Source: Chloroflexota bacterium (lineage in GTDB: Bacteria > Chloroflexota > Limnocylindria > Limnocylindrales > CSP1-4). Taken from it: 53,537 nucleotides of DNA. The notes under the pieces are model-generated. The model saw nothing but the letters and a program-made list of their open reading frames with translations. It was not told the DNA's origin and searched no databases. Below, piece after piece: positions 25,591 to 32,627 of this stretch. The DNA lies in NCBI GenBank assembly GCA_021802825.1, contig JAJZRG010000021.1:1-53537 (forward strand). The letters run 5' to 3'. The translations under genes were made by a program, and so were the position numbers. Each line of letters opens with the position of its first letter. Position 1 is the stretch's first letter.

Positions 25591-26769
25591 CTACTTCAGG
25601 TAGTCGGCAACCTTGACGCTGCCGTCAACGAGCTTCGCCTTGAGGGCGTCGATCCCCGCCTTGAGGTCGGGGGAGATCTGGCTGTCGAAGGCGTGGAACG
25701 GTGCGAGCGCGACGCCGCCGTTGGCGAGCGTGCCCTCGTAGTTGGTGCCACCGGTAACGCCGTTGGCGTTCGCCTTGAAGGTGTCGAGCACCGCGGCGTC
25801 GATGACCTTCTGAGCGGAGGTCAGGATCGCCTTGGCGTACGTCGGCAGCGAGAGCGCCTGGTCGGTGTCAACGCCGATCGCCCACAGGTTCTTGGACGCC
25901 ATGTACTTGATCGAGCCGTTGCCGGTGGCGCCGGCCACCGGGCCGACCACGTCAGCGCCCTGGTCCACGAAGCCGGCGGCGAGAGACTCGCCCTTGGCCG
26001 CGTCGCCCCACGGGTTGTCGCCGTTGACGAAGGTGCCGGTCTGGGTGACGGCGTTCCAGCCCAGGAGCGAGACGCTCGCGCCCTTCTCCTGATCCCAGTA
26101 CTTGATGCCCGCGTAGTAGCCGTCCATGAAGCGGGTCACGCCCGGGAACTGCTGGCCACCGTAGGTGCCCATCTTGCCGGTCTTGCTCCAGCCGCCGACG
26201 AGGTAGCCGGCGAGCATCGCGGCCTGGTCGATCTGGAAGTCGAGGCCGGTGAAGTTGGCCGGGGTCGGGCCGTTGGTCTTCTCGTCCCAGGTCGTGTCAA
26301 CCTGGCCGAAATCGATCTTCGGGTTCTTCTTGACCGCGTCCACCGTGGCCTGCGCCTGGTTGAAGCCGACCGTGATGATCGACTGGCAACCCTGGTCGAT
26401 GAGCCGCTGGATGTTGGCGGCGTAGTCGGTCGAGCCCTTGGCCTCGCTGTAGTGGGTCGTGAAGCCCATGGCCGCAGCCTCGTCAAGACCCTTCTTGGCG
26501 AGGTCGTTGAAGCCCTTGTCGCCAAGACCGCCCGTGTCGAATGCAACGCAGGCCACCCAGTTGGTGTTCTGCGAGGCGGCGGGGGCGGCGGACGAGGCGG
26601 CGGGGGCGGCGGACGAGGCCGCGGGGGCGGCGGACGAGGCCGCGGGGGCGGCGGACGAGGCCGCGGGGGCGGCAGCGGATGCCGACGGCGAAGCCGACGA
26701 ACCACTGCACGCGGAGATGATGATGGCTGTCGTCGCGCCGAGCGCGATCAGCCTCTTCGAGAGCTGCAA
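25591..26769 (-). CDS. BMP-family nucleoside-binding lipoprotein (ABC substrate-binding protein)
   Basis: 392 residues from TTG 26769, which has a strong GGAGGAG about 8 nt upstream; the ATG at 26784 would place that Shine-Dalgarno inside the coding frame. The signal peptide MQLSKRLIALGATTAIIISAC ends in a lipobox with Cys21. A linker of AAPAASS repeats follows, encoded by a 21-bp tandem repeat. The BMP/PnrA core begins at CVAFDTGGLGDKGFNDLAKKGL, the nucleoside-contact segment. PVAGATGNGSIKYM and GVDTDQ are family blocks. It captures nucleosides outside the membrane for the ABC importer encoded next. TACTCT near 26837-26842 on the minus strand may be its -10. Confidence 0.94.
   Translation of the reverse strand: MQLSKRLIALGATTAIIISACSGSSASPSASAAAPAASSAAPAASSAAPAASSAAPAASSAAPAASQNTNWVACVAFDTGGLGDKGFNDLAKKGLDEAAAMGFTTHYSEAKGSTDYAANIQRLIDQGCQSIITVGFNQAQATVDAVKKNPKIDFGQVDTTWDEKTNGPTPANFTGLDFQIDQAAMLAGYLVGGWSKTGKMGTYGGQQFPGVTRFMDGYYAGIKYWDQEKGASVSLLGWNAVTQTGTFVNGDNPWGDAAKGESLAAGFVDQGADVVGPVAGATGNGSIKYMASKNLWAIGVDTDQALSLPTYAKAILTSAQKVIDAAVLDTFKANANGVTGGTNYEGTLANGGVALAPFHAFDSQISPDLKAGIDALKAKLVDGSVKVADYLK
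26576..26680. repeat. 21-bp tandem repeat, about five copies
   Basis: A 21-bp unit (gcSgcgggggcggcggacga g) repeats about five times in phase with codons, encoding AAPAASS in the lipoprotein linker. The last copy is diverged. Confidence 0.85.
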
Positions 26770-26925
26770 CGCATACTCCTCCATTGATCCCGGGCACCCC
26801 TCGGCTGCGGGGCCGGGCCAGCGGCTAGAGTACGCGAGAATTGGGTGTCGCGGGGTCCTGAATCTGGGGTTCGGGGCACCCATCGCAATGCAGCCGCAAC
26901 CTGTCTGGCGGAGGCTCCACAGCCC

Positions 26926-27420
26926 ATGACAAGCGATCGGGAGTGGATCGCTGCGCTGATCGCGGTGCAGGAGGGGCGCTTCCCAGTGCCGCTCCTCACC
27001 GACGCTGAGATCCGGTCGCTGCTGGCCTCGCGTCCCCGGATCGCGATGGTCGGGGTGTCCGACAATCCGGGCCGGCCGGTGTTCGGCGTCATGGAGGCGC
27101 TGGTGGGCCTGGGCTACGACGTCGTGCCCGTGAACCCCGGGCCTTCGACCGTCCAGGGCCGCACCTGCTACCCCACCGTCGTGGAGGCCGTGCGCGCCAC
27201 CGGGTCGATCCAGCTGGTGGATGTGTTCCGCCGCCCTGAGTTCTGCGAGGAGCACGCGCGGGATGCCGTCGCGGCGGGCGCGCGCTGGCTGTGGCTCCAG
27301 CTGGGGATCGCCAGCGAGCCGGCCGGACGGATCGCCCACGAGGCGGGCCTGGGCGTGGTGATGGACCGGTGCACGCTGATCGAGCACCGGCGCCTGATCG
27401 GACGTGACGGCAGCAGGTGA
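26926..27420 (+). CDS. CoA-binding domain protein (YccU family)
   Basis: 164 residues with a CoA_binding_2 Rossmann fold: IAMVGVSDNPGRPVFGVMEALVGLGYDVVPVNP, then VDVFRRPEFCEEHARDAVAAGARWLWLQLGI and VVMDRC. The fold is that of the succinyl-CoA synthetase alpha N-terminus, but no catalytic partner is present, and the biochemical role of YccU-like proteins is unsettled. The ATG at 26926 has GGAGG about 11 nt upstream. It is divergent from the BMP operon and precedes the phosphorylase gene by 84 nt. Confidence 0.88.
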   Translation: MTSDREWIAALIAVQEGRFPVPLLTDAEIRSLLASRPRIAMVGVSDNPGRPVFGVMEALVGLGYDVVPVNPGPSTVQGRTCYPTVVEAVRATGSIQLVDVFRRPEFCEEHARDAVAAGARWLWLQLGIASEPAGRIAHEAGLGVVMDRCTLIEHRRLIGRDGSR

Positions 27421-27504
27421 TGGCACCGTGCTGAGCGCAGGCCACATACTGGTCGCCACCCGCATGTCGCCACCCGCGCCCATTCCGCAACCCTGGAGGT
27501 TCCG

Positions 27505-28278
27505 ATGCCCATCCATGTCGCCGCCGAGCAGGGCGACTTCGCACCCGTCGCCCTCCTCCCGGGTGATCCGCTCCGCGCCACGCGCATCGCCGCGCGCTTC
27601 GACGGCGGGCTCGACAAGGCGCGGCTGGTGTCCGAGCGCCGCGGGCTGCTGGGCTACACCGGCACGGTGGACGGCGTGCCCGTGTCGGTCCAGACAACCA
27701 TGATGGGCACGCCCACGACGTCGATCGTGGTCGAGGAGCTGCTCATGCTCGGCGTGACGACGTTCATCCGCGTCGGCACGTGCGGCGGCTTCGGCCGGCT
27801 CGGGATCGGCGACGCGCTGGTCGCGATGTCCGCTGCTGCGTCGACGGGCCTCGGCGGCGTCCTCGGCCAGGGCGAGGCAACCGCGCCGACGGCCGACTAC
27901 TCGGTCGTCACCGCGCTGGAGGTTGCGGCCAAGGCTGAGGGCCTCGTGACCCACGTCGGGCCGATCGTCACATCCGACGTGTTCTACGACCCGAACCCGG
28001 CTGGTGCCGTCCGCTGGGGCCGCCGCGGCTACATGGGCGTGGAGATGGAGAGCGCGGCGCTGTTCCTGATCGCCATGCGCGAGCGCGCGAAGGGCCGCCC
28101 TGTCCGGGCCGGCGCGATCCTCACCGTGTCGGACGTGATCGTCGATCCCGACGACCCGTCGGCCACCCGAATCGACGGCGAGCCGTGGTTCCGGCCGGCG
28201 GAGGACGAGGTGGTCCGTCGCGTGGACCTCACGATCGGCGCGGCGCTCAAGGCAGCGGCGGCGCTCGGCCGGGGCTGA
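27505..28278 (+). CDS. deoD: Purine-nucleoside phosphorylase, DeoD type
   Basis: 257 residues of the PNP_UDP_1 family. The start HVAAEQGDFAPVALLPGDPLRAT matches the hexameric DeoD type (phosphate-binding loop GDPLR). VQTTMMGTPTTSI, RVGTCGGF and GVEMESAALF (ribose contact Glu-Met-Glu) are present, and SDVIVDPDD near the C-terminus holds the catalytic Asp region. It splits purine nucleosides with phosphate into base and ribose-1-phosphate. GGAGG lies 5 nt before the ATG. Next to a nucleoside importer and hydrolase, it completes a salvage locus. Uridine phosphorylase shares the fold, so the exact substrate range is open. Confidence 0.9.
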   Translation: MPIHVAAEQGDFAPVALLPGDPLRATRIAARFDGGLDKARLVSERRGLLGYTGTVDGVPVSVQTTMMGTPTTSIVVEELLMLGVTTFIRVGTCGGFGRLGIGDALVAMSAAASTGLGGVLGQGEATAPTADYSVVTALEVAAKAEGLVTHVGPIVTSDVFYDPNPAGAVRWGRRGYMGVEMESAALFLIAMRERAKGRPVRAGAILTVSDVIVDPDDPSATRIDGEPWFRPAEDEVVRRVDLTIGAALKAAAALGRG

Positions 28279-28337
28279 TCGTCCGGGGCTCGGCGTCCGG
28301 CTCCGGTCACTCCGTACGCCGTTTCGCGGCGCCGGTC

Positions 28338-28477
28338 GCTCGTGCATCGATTGATCCAGCACGCTCAGCAGTCCCCGTCACTCGCCTGGCGAGCGTCGCG
28401 CGCCTGCCGCGGTTGGCTGCGCTCGCCCCGCGAGCGGCCGGCCTCACGGACGCCTCCGGTCACTCGCGGGGCGAGTG
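28338..28477. repeat. 41-bp-periodic palindrome array, locus 1
   Basis: Palindromes centred at 28387 (CTCGCC-t-GGCGAG), 28428 (GCTCGC-ccc-GCGAGC) and 28469 (CACTCGC-ggg-GCGAGTG) are exactly 41 bp apart. A half-site (GCTCG) lies one period earlier at about 28345. Spacers differ. The last palindrome lies inside the 3' end of the convergent XRE gene. Confidence 0.8.
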
Positions 28478-29241
28478 CCCTCGGGCCCGGCCGCCGACCG
28501 AGACGGGGTGAGGTCGGAGCGCGTTCGCACTCGCTGAGCAACTGGCCCCGGCCGAGAAAGCCCGGCGTCGCTTGCGCCACGCCAGCGCAGCACGAGCAGA
28601 CCGCTGGCAGGCGGCACGCGACCACTGCGCAGGGCGCGCAGGATGGCCGGTGAGTCCAGCGGGAGCAACGGCCGCAGCAGCTCGCGATGCTCCGCCAGCA
28701 CCGTCCGATTGTGTCGAGACGCCCGGACCACGAGGATCAGCACCTCGCCCCTGGGATCGTCGCGCAGCTTGAGCTCGACACGACGCGCCAGCGCCTGCAT
28801 GTCCCCCAGGCGCACCTCGCATTCCACGAACGCCATGCCCTGGTGGCCCGACACCATGCCGTCCCACGCTCGAGGGTCGCCGGGGATCGGCAGGGGTACC
28901 TCCGGCCGGAACACCATTCCGTCACCGAGCACGCCGAGGAAGTCCGCCTCGAGCCGCAGTTGGCCCGCGTCCCGAACCGGGGCGCCGGCCGGGAACAGCC
29001 GAATCGACGCCTTCAAGCCAGCCGCTCGAGCCGAGCTCGTGACGTATGCCAGCGGGATCCGCTTGGTCTCGCCACGCTCGAATCGACCGTAGGCGGCCGG
29101 CGACATACCAGCAGCCCGGGCGACAGCTGCCTGGCTCAGCCCGGCTCCCTGCCGCGCCTCGCGGATCTCGCGGCGGGCATCGGCGAGCAGGCGCTCGGCG
29201 TCGCGCGCTCCAATGTCAGCCCGTCGTTCTCGCACTCCCAT
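28444..29241 (-). CDS. XRE-family helix-turn-helix protein with C-terminal nuclease-like domain
   Basis: 265 residues. An HTH_XRE domain spans about 20-75 (REIREARQGAGLSQAAVARAAGMSPAAYGRFERGE). The second half (PLPIPGDPRAWDGMVSGHQGMAFVECEVRLGDMQALARRVELKLRDD to VLILVVRASRHNRTVL) resembles the restriction-nuclease-like domain of a family of actinobacterial and Chloroflexota regulators: acidic residues on adjacent strands followed by a K/R-rich helix. The last ~35 residues are unconserved, and the final dozen are encoded by palindrome-array sequence, so the original C-terminus was probably replaced. Start ATG 29241 was chosen because conserved sequence begins just after it. Palindrome arrays flank the gene on both sides. 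Targets are unknown. Confidence 0.78.
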   Translation of the reverse strand: MGVRERRADIGARDAERLLADARREIREARQGAGLSQAAVARAAGMSPAAYGRFERGETKRIPLAYVTSSARAAGLKASIRLFPAGAPVRDAGQLRLEADFLGVLGDGMVFRPEVPLPIPGDPRAWDGMVSGHQGMAFVECEVRLGDMQALARRVELKLRDDPRGEVLILVVRASRHNRTVLAEHRELLRPLLPLDSPAILRALRSGRVPPASGLLVLRWRGASDAGLSRPGPVAQRVRTRSDLTPSRSAAGPEGTRPASDRRRP

Positions 29242-29348
29242 GCCCGAAGGGTGCACGTCGGCGTGTATCCGTCGCTTATTCGGCACACCACTCGCTCGCT
29301 GGGTCGGCTCCGGGGGAGCTGCGCGCGGCTCGGCCTGGCACCGCGCCC

Positions 29349-29487
29349 GCTCGGCAGCCGAGTGATCCGAAGCGTGGCGCGGTCGTGCGGCTCGCCCGTC
29401 GAGCGGCCGAGTGCCAAGTGCGGGCGGCCGACGCGTCCAGCGAGTGACACGGCGCATCTGTGTGCCCGATCACTCGGCTGCCGAGCG
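29349..29487. repeat. 41-bp-periodic palindrome array, locus 2
   Basis: Centres at 29356 (GCTCGGC-a-GCCGAGT), 29397 (GCTCG-n5-CGAGC), 29438 (right half GCGAGTG only) and 29479 (CACTCGGC-t-GCCGAGCG) are spaced 41, 41 and 41 bp. The first and last are also inverted copies of one another (20 bp, 29348-29367 and 29468-29487). Confidence 0.8.
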
Positions 29488-29489
29488 AC

Positions 29490-29733
29490 CCCGATGTCGC
29501 ACAGCGCGAGGTGGTCGGTGAACGACGCCATCCCGGAAGCGCCGCCGCGGGTACCAGCGCGGATCCCACGCCAAGGCGCGGTCCACCGCGTCCTCCTTCT
29601 CAGCCGCGCTGTCGAACGCGAACGTGGCGGTGGCGTAGATCGGCGTGTTGTGGGCGTGCGTCGTCGGGTCAGGGCGTTCGCCCGCGTGGATCGCCCGCGT
29701 GGCCAGGCCCCTGCCGTCCGTCCGTGCTCGCAT
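29490..29733 (-). pseudogene. Cys/Met-metabolism PLP enzyme gene with internal deletion and truncation
   Basis: From ATG 29733, about 60 codons read as a typical cystathionine gamma-synthase / methionine gamma-lyase family N-terminus (LATRAIHAGERPDPTTHAHN, then TPIYATATFAFDSAAEKEDAVDRALAWDP). The expected YSRTGNPT does not follow. After about 29553 the sequence, in another frame, reads ASGMASFTDHLALCDIGV, which looks like a C-terminal piece of the same family. The large middle region, including the PLP lysine, is absent. The fragment ends where a 41-bp-type palindrome begins (29471-29487). A dead gene; the exact enzyme cannot be told. Confidence 0.7.
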
Positions 29734-29785
29734 GCCGGTGCCTACCCTGCCCTTCCGTCTGCCGCTGTTCCCCGGGCCTGACGAG

Positions 29786-30058
29786 TCAGCGGACGACGAA
29801 GCCCGCCACGACCAGGACGATCCCCGCGATCGTGATGGCCCCGCCGATCTGTGCCTGGCGCCGAAGCAGCTCCATCGCCACCGAGGCGCCGGTCTTGCCG
29901 TCCGAGCGGATGCCGCCGCGCCACGCCTCGTAGCGCGCGATGTTCGCGTCCTGTTCCTTGAGCGCCATGTAGCGGCGGTACGGGTCGCGCGCGCGCACCG
30001 CGCCCACGACGATCAGCACCACGCCCACCGCGATGAGCGCCAGTGACACGATGTTCAC
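29786..30058 (-). CDS. Small protein with two membrane segments
   Basis: 90 residues from GTG 30058. Hydrophobic helices at about 3-22 (IVSLALIAVGVVLIVVGAV) and 70-88 (IGGAITIAGIVLVVAGFVV) flank a charged middle with YRRYMALKEQDANIARYEAWR. No family is recognised. It starts 6 nt after the gatB stop and is probably cotranscribed with it. Confidence 0.7.
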   Translation of the reverse strand: MNIVSLALIAVGVVLIVVGAVRARDPYRRYMALKEQDANIARYEAWRGGIRSDGKTGASVAMELLRRQAQIGGAITIAGIVLVVAGFVVR

Positions 30059-30064
30059 GGCCCC

Positions 30065-31561
30065 TCAACCCTCCGCGTCGAGGCGCTGGCGAACGAGCGC
30101 GGTGACCTTGGCCGCGTCCGCCGCGCCGCCCGTTGCCCGCATCACCTGTCCGACGAAGAAGCCCGCCACCGGCTTGCCGGCCCGGTGGTCCGCGACCGCC
30201 TTCGGGTTGGCCGCGATGACGGCGTCGATATGGCCGAGGAGCGCCGCGTCGTCGGAGATGGTCGAGGCGACCGTCGCGAGCAGGTCGGCGGCCGGCGTGC
30301 CGTCGGCGAGGTGGCGGTCGAGCAGGTCGCGACCGATGGGCCGTCCGATGCTCCCGTCCGCGATGGCACTCAGCAACACGGCAATCGACGCTGGGTCCGA
30401 GGCCCCCGCCGTCCCGCGATCGTTGATCCCGGCCGACTTCGCGGCGCGGGCGTGCATGCCGCTGACGAAGTTCGCGATCTCCTTCGCGGGCAGCGACGCT
30501 GCGGCCGCCGAGATGGCCTCGAAGGCGCCGGTCATGCCCGGGTCGGCGACGATCACCGCGGCGTCGTAGGGCGTGATCCCGGCGGCCACGTACCGCTCTC
30601 GACGGGCGGCCGGCAGCTCCGGGAGCCCGGCGCGGACGGCCTCGATCCAGGCCTCGTCCACGCGCAGCGGCGGCAGGTCGGGCTCCGGGAAGTAGCGGTA
30701 GTCCTCGGAGGTCTCCTTCGAGCGCATGTGGTACGTCGCCTGGCGGCCGTCGTCCCAGCCGCGCGTCTCCATCCAGAGCGGCTCGCCCGCGTCGAGGGCA
30801 GCGGCCTGGCGCTCGATCTCGAACGCGATCGCGCGCTCCACCGACCGGAACGAGTTCATGTTCTTGACCTCGACCCGGGTCCCGAACGGCTGGGTCCCGC
30901 GGACCCGAAGCGACACGTTGGCCTCGACCCGCATCTGGCCGCGCTCCATGTCGGCATCGGACACGCCGATCGCCCGGAGCACCAGCTGGAGCTCCTCGGC
31001 GTAGCGGCGTGCCTGCTCGGCCGTGCGGATGCAGGGCTCGGTCACGATCTCCATGAGCGGCGCGCCGGACCGGTTGAAGTCCACCAGGGTGGTGCGCCCA
31101 GCCGTCGATCCCGGCACCACGTCGCCGTGCGCCAGCTTGGCCGTGTCCTCCTCGAGATGCGCCCGCGTGATGTCCACCGTGAACAACCCCGCCGACGTCT
31201 CGATCGCGAGCCGGCCGTTCGCGGCGAGCGGGATCGCGTACTGGCTGATCTGATAGCCCTTGGGCAGGTCGGGGTAGAAGTAGTTCTTGCGCTCCCATTG
31301 GGTCCGCGCCGGGATCGAAGCCCCGATGGCCAGGCCGGTGGCGATCACGTGCTCCACCGCGGCGCGGTTGATCACGGGCAGCGCGCCCGGCAGCCCGAGG
31401 CACGTCGGGCAGCAGTGGGTGTTGGGCGCAGCGCCGTCGTACTGCGTGGAGCACGCGCAGAACATCTTCGAGACCGTCCGCAGCTGGCAGTGGATCTCGA
31501 TGCCGATGACGGCCTCGTACCGCTCCAGCACGCCTCCCGCGCGCTCCGCCGTCGCCGTCAT
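30065..31561 (-). CDS. gatB: Asp-tRNA(Asn)/Glu-tRNA(Gln) amidotransferase subunit B
   Basis: 498 residues. GatB carries the kinase site and binds misacylated tRNA in the GatCAB complex that makes Gln-tRNA(Gln) and/or Asn-tRNA(Asn). The N-terminal signature YEAVIGIEIHCQLRTVSKMFCACST, NTHCCPTCLGLPGALPVINR (zinc cysteines), FYPDLPKGYQISQY and VRVRGTQPFGTRVEVKNMNSFR-type blocks are present. The C-terminal YqeY-like domain includes VVADPGMTGAF and GFFVGQVMRATGG. The ATG overlaps the stop of a small membrane-protein gene (ATGA). gatC and gatA lie 2.6 kb upstream beyond that gene, a receiver-like gene and an aminotransferase. Confidence 0.97.
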   Translation of the reverse strand: MTATAERAGGVLERYEAVIGIEIHCQLRTVSKMFCACSTQYDGAAPNTHCCPTCLGLPGALPVINRAAVEHVIATGLAIGASIPARTQWERKNYFYPDLPKGYQISQYAIPLAANGRLAIETSAGLFTVDITRAHLEEDTAKLAHGDVVPGSTAGRTTLVDFNRSGAPLMEIVTEPCIRTAEQARRYAEELQLVLRAIGVSDADMERGQMRVEANVSLRVRGTQPFGTRVEVKNMNSFRSVERAIAFEIERQAAALDAGEPLWMETRGWDDGRQATYHMRSKETSEDYRYFPEPDLPPLRVDEAWIEAVRAGLPELPAARRERYVAAGITPYDAAVIVADPGMTGAFEAISAAAASLPAKEIANFVSGMHARAAKSAGINDRGTAGASDPASIAVLLSAIADGSIGRPIGRDLLDRHLADGTPAADLLATVASTISDDAALLGHIDAVIAANPKAVADHRAGKPVAGFFVGQVMRATGGAADAAKVTALVRQRLDAEG

Positions 31562-31821
31562 CGATACACCTCCACGCCCACGGCAACCAGGAACAGCCCG
31601 TACATCGCCACCGCCAGCCAGACGACCGCGAAGACCGCGTGGCGCATCGCCGCCCGGACCCTCGTGCGCTCGTAGACCGGCCGCGAGGCCTCGATCAGCC
31701 CCCGGGTCGGCTCGCCGTCCGCAACGATTGGCAGCAACGCTGCGCGGGCCGAGAGGTACCCGCGCACCAGGCCCCAGCCCAGGGCGTACGTTCCGGAGAG
31801 GATCAGCACCAGCGCCGCCAT
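31558..31821 (-). CDS. Small membrane protein of unknown function
   Basis: 87 residues. Two hydrophobic segments (MAALVLILSGTYALGWGLVRGY and FAVVWLAVAMYGLFLVAVGVEV) flank an amphipathic region. No family is recognised. The stop overlaps the gatB ATG by 4 nt, so the two are coupled. The start is placed at ATG 31821; earlier codons in the open frame are Arg-rich and unconserved-looking. Confidence 0.65.
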   Translation of the reverse strand: MAALVLILSGTYALGWGLVRGYLSARAALLPIVADGEPTRGLIEASRPVYERTRVRAAMRHAVFAVVWLAVAMYGLFLVAVGVEVYR

Positions 31822-32042
31822 CGGCAGAGTTTCGCACACGCGGGCGCGGGCGCGACGGAGCCCCCTGAGGGGGGCCGCAGGGATGCTCCACACGCAGCGC
31901 GCCTCGGCGATCCCAGGCCGTCCCAGTTGTCAGACCCGCCCGCCCGCCGACTCCGGTTGTCCCACCACGGCCGCAGTGGCGGACGCCCAGCTCGAGGCCG
32001 GCGGCACCCCAGCCCCACGCGCGGCCAGGGAGCGGCCGTGCG

Positions 32043-32444
32043 TCAGGCGAAGGCTGGCGCGAGCGACGAGATCGCGCGCCGGATCGCGGCGTCCATGTTG
32101 ACGCCCGTCGGCTGCCCGAAGAGGGTGACGATCCCCAGCTCGGGCGCGTCGTCGAAGTCGGCGAGGCCCATGCCCGGGAACGTGAGGACGATCGGCACCC
32201 GCGGGTGCGTCCGTCGGAGCCCTTCGATCAGGCAGCTCGAGCCGTCCATGTCGCCGCTCGCCCAGGCGTCGTAGACCATCACGTCCGCGTTGTCGGCCAG
32301 CGCGCATCGGCCGCCGTTGAGGATCGGGCAAGTGTTCGCGGTGGGGCCGCTGCACTGCGCCACGGTGTAGCCGAGGCGGCGGAGGGAATCGACCTCCTGG
32401 TCGGCGACGTCGATGTCGTGGTGGACGACGAGCACTCGGGTCAA
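32043..32444 (-). CDS. Response-regulator-receiver-like protein with a three-cysteine insert
   Basis: About 133 residues from TTG 32444 (GTG 32453 is an alternative). RVLVVHHDIDVADQEVDSLRRLGY resembles the beta1-alpha1 start of a receiver, but the acidic pocket is His-His-Asp. A segment CSGPTANTCPILNGGRCALA with three Cys follows. VMVYDAWASGDMDG puts an Asp near the phospho-acceptor position, and PIVLTFPG sits in place of the usual Thr/Ser strand. No output domain is present. The cysteines suggest metal or redox sensing, but this is inference. Confidence 0.6.
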   Translation of the reverse strand: MTRVLVVHHDIDVADQEVDSLRRLGYTVAQCSGPTANTCPILNGGRCALADNADVMVYDAWASGDMDGSSCLIEGLRRTHPRVPIVLTFPGMGLADFDDAPELGIVTLFGQPTGVNMDAAIRRAISSLAPAFA

Positions 32445-32465
32445 GGCGAGCACCCCCAAGTGACA

Positions 32466-32500
32466 CCGGGGGCGCCGCCCGAAACCGGGAACGCCCCCGG
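32466..32500 (-). terminator. Stem-loop between aminotransferase and receiver-like genes
   Basis: CCGGGGGCG (32466-32474) pairs exactly with CGCCCCCGG (32492-32500), with a 17-nt loop. No T-run, so it may attenuate, terminate by another route or stabilise RNA. Confidence 0.45.
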
Positions 32501-32627
32501 AAGACCGCAAGGATGCGCGCCTTTCGGCCCGCCCCGCTAGGGTCGGAAGTCATCTAGCAGGGACGTCGGCTCCCCGCGCTGCCCGCGTCGGCCTCGTCTG
32601 GTCCGCCTCGCCCGCGTCCGCCTTGGC

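Noticed and set aside
28338..29487. Possible CRISPR array at the 41-bp-phased palindromes
   Set aside because: The conserved part is only about 14-17 bp, arms vary between units, each locus has at most four units, and no cas genes are nearby.
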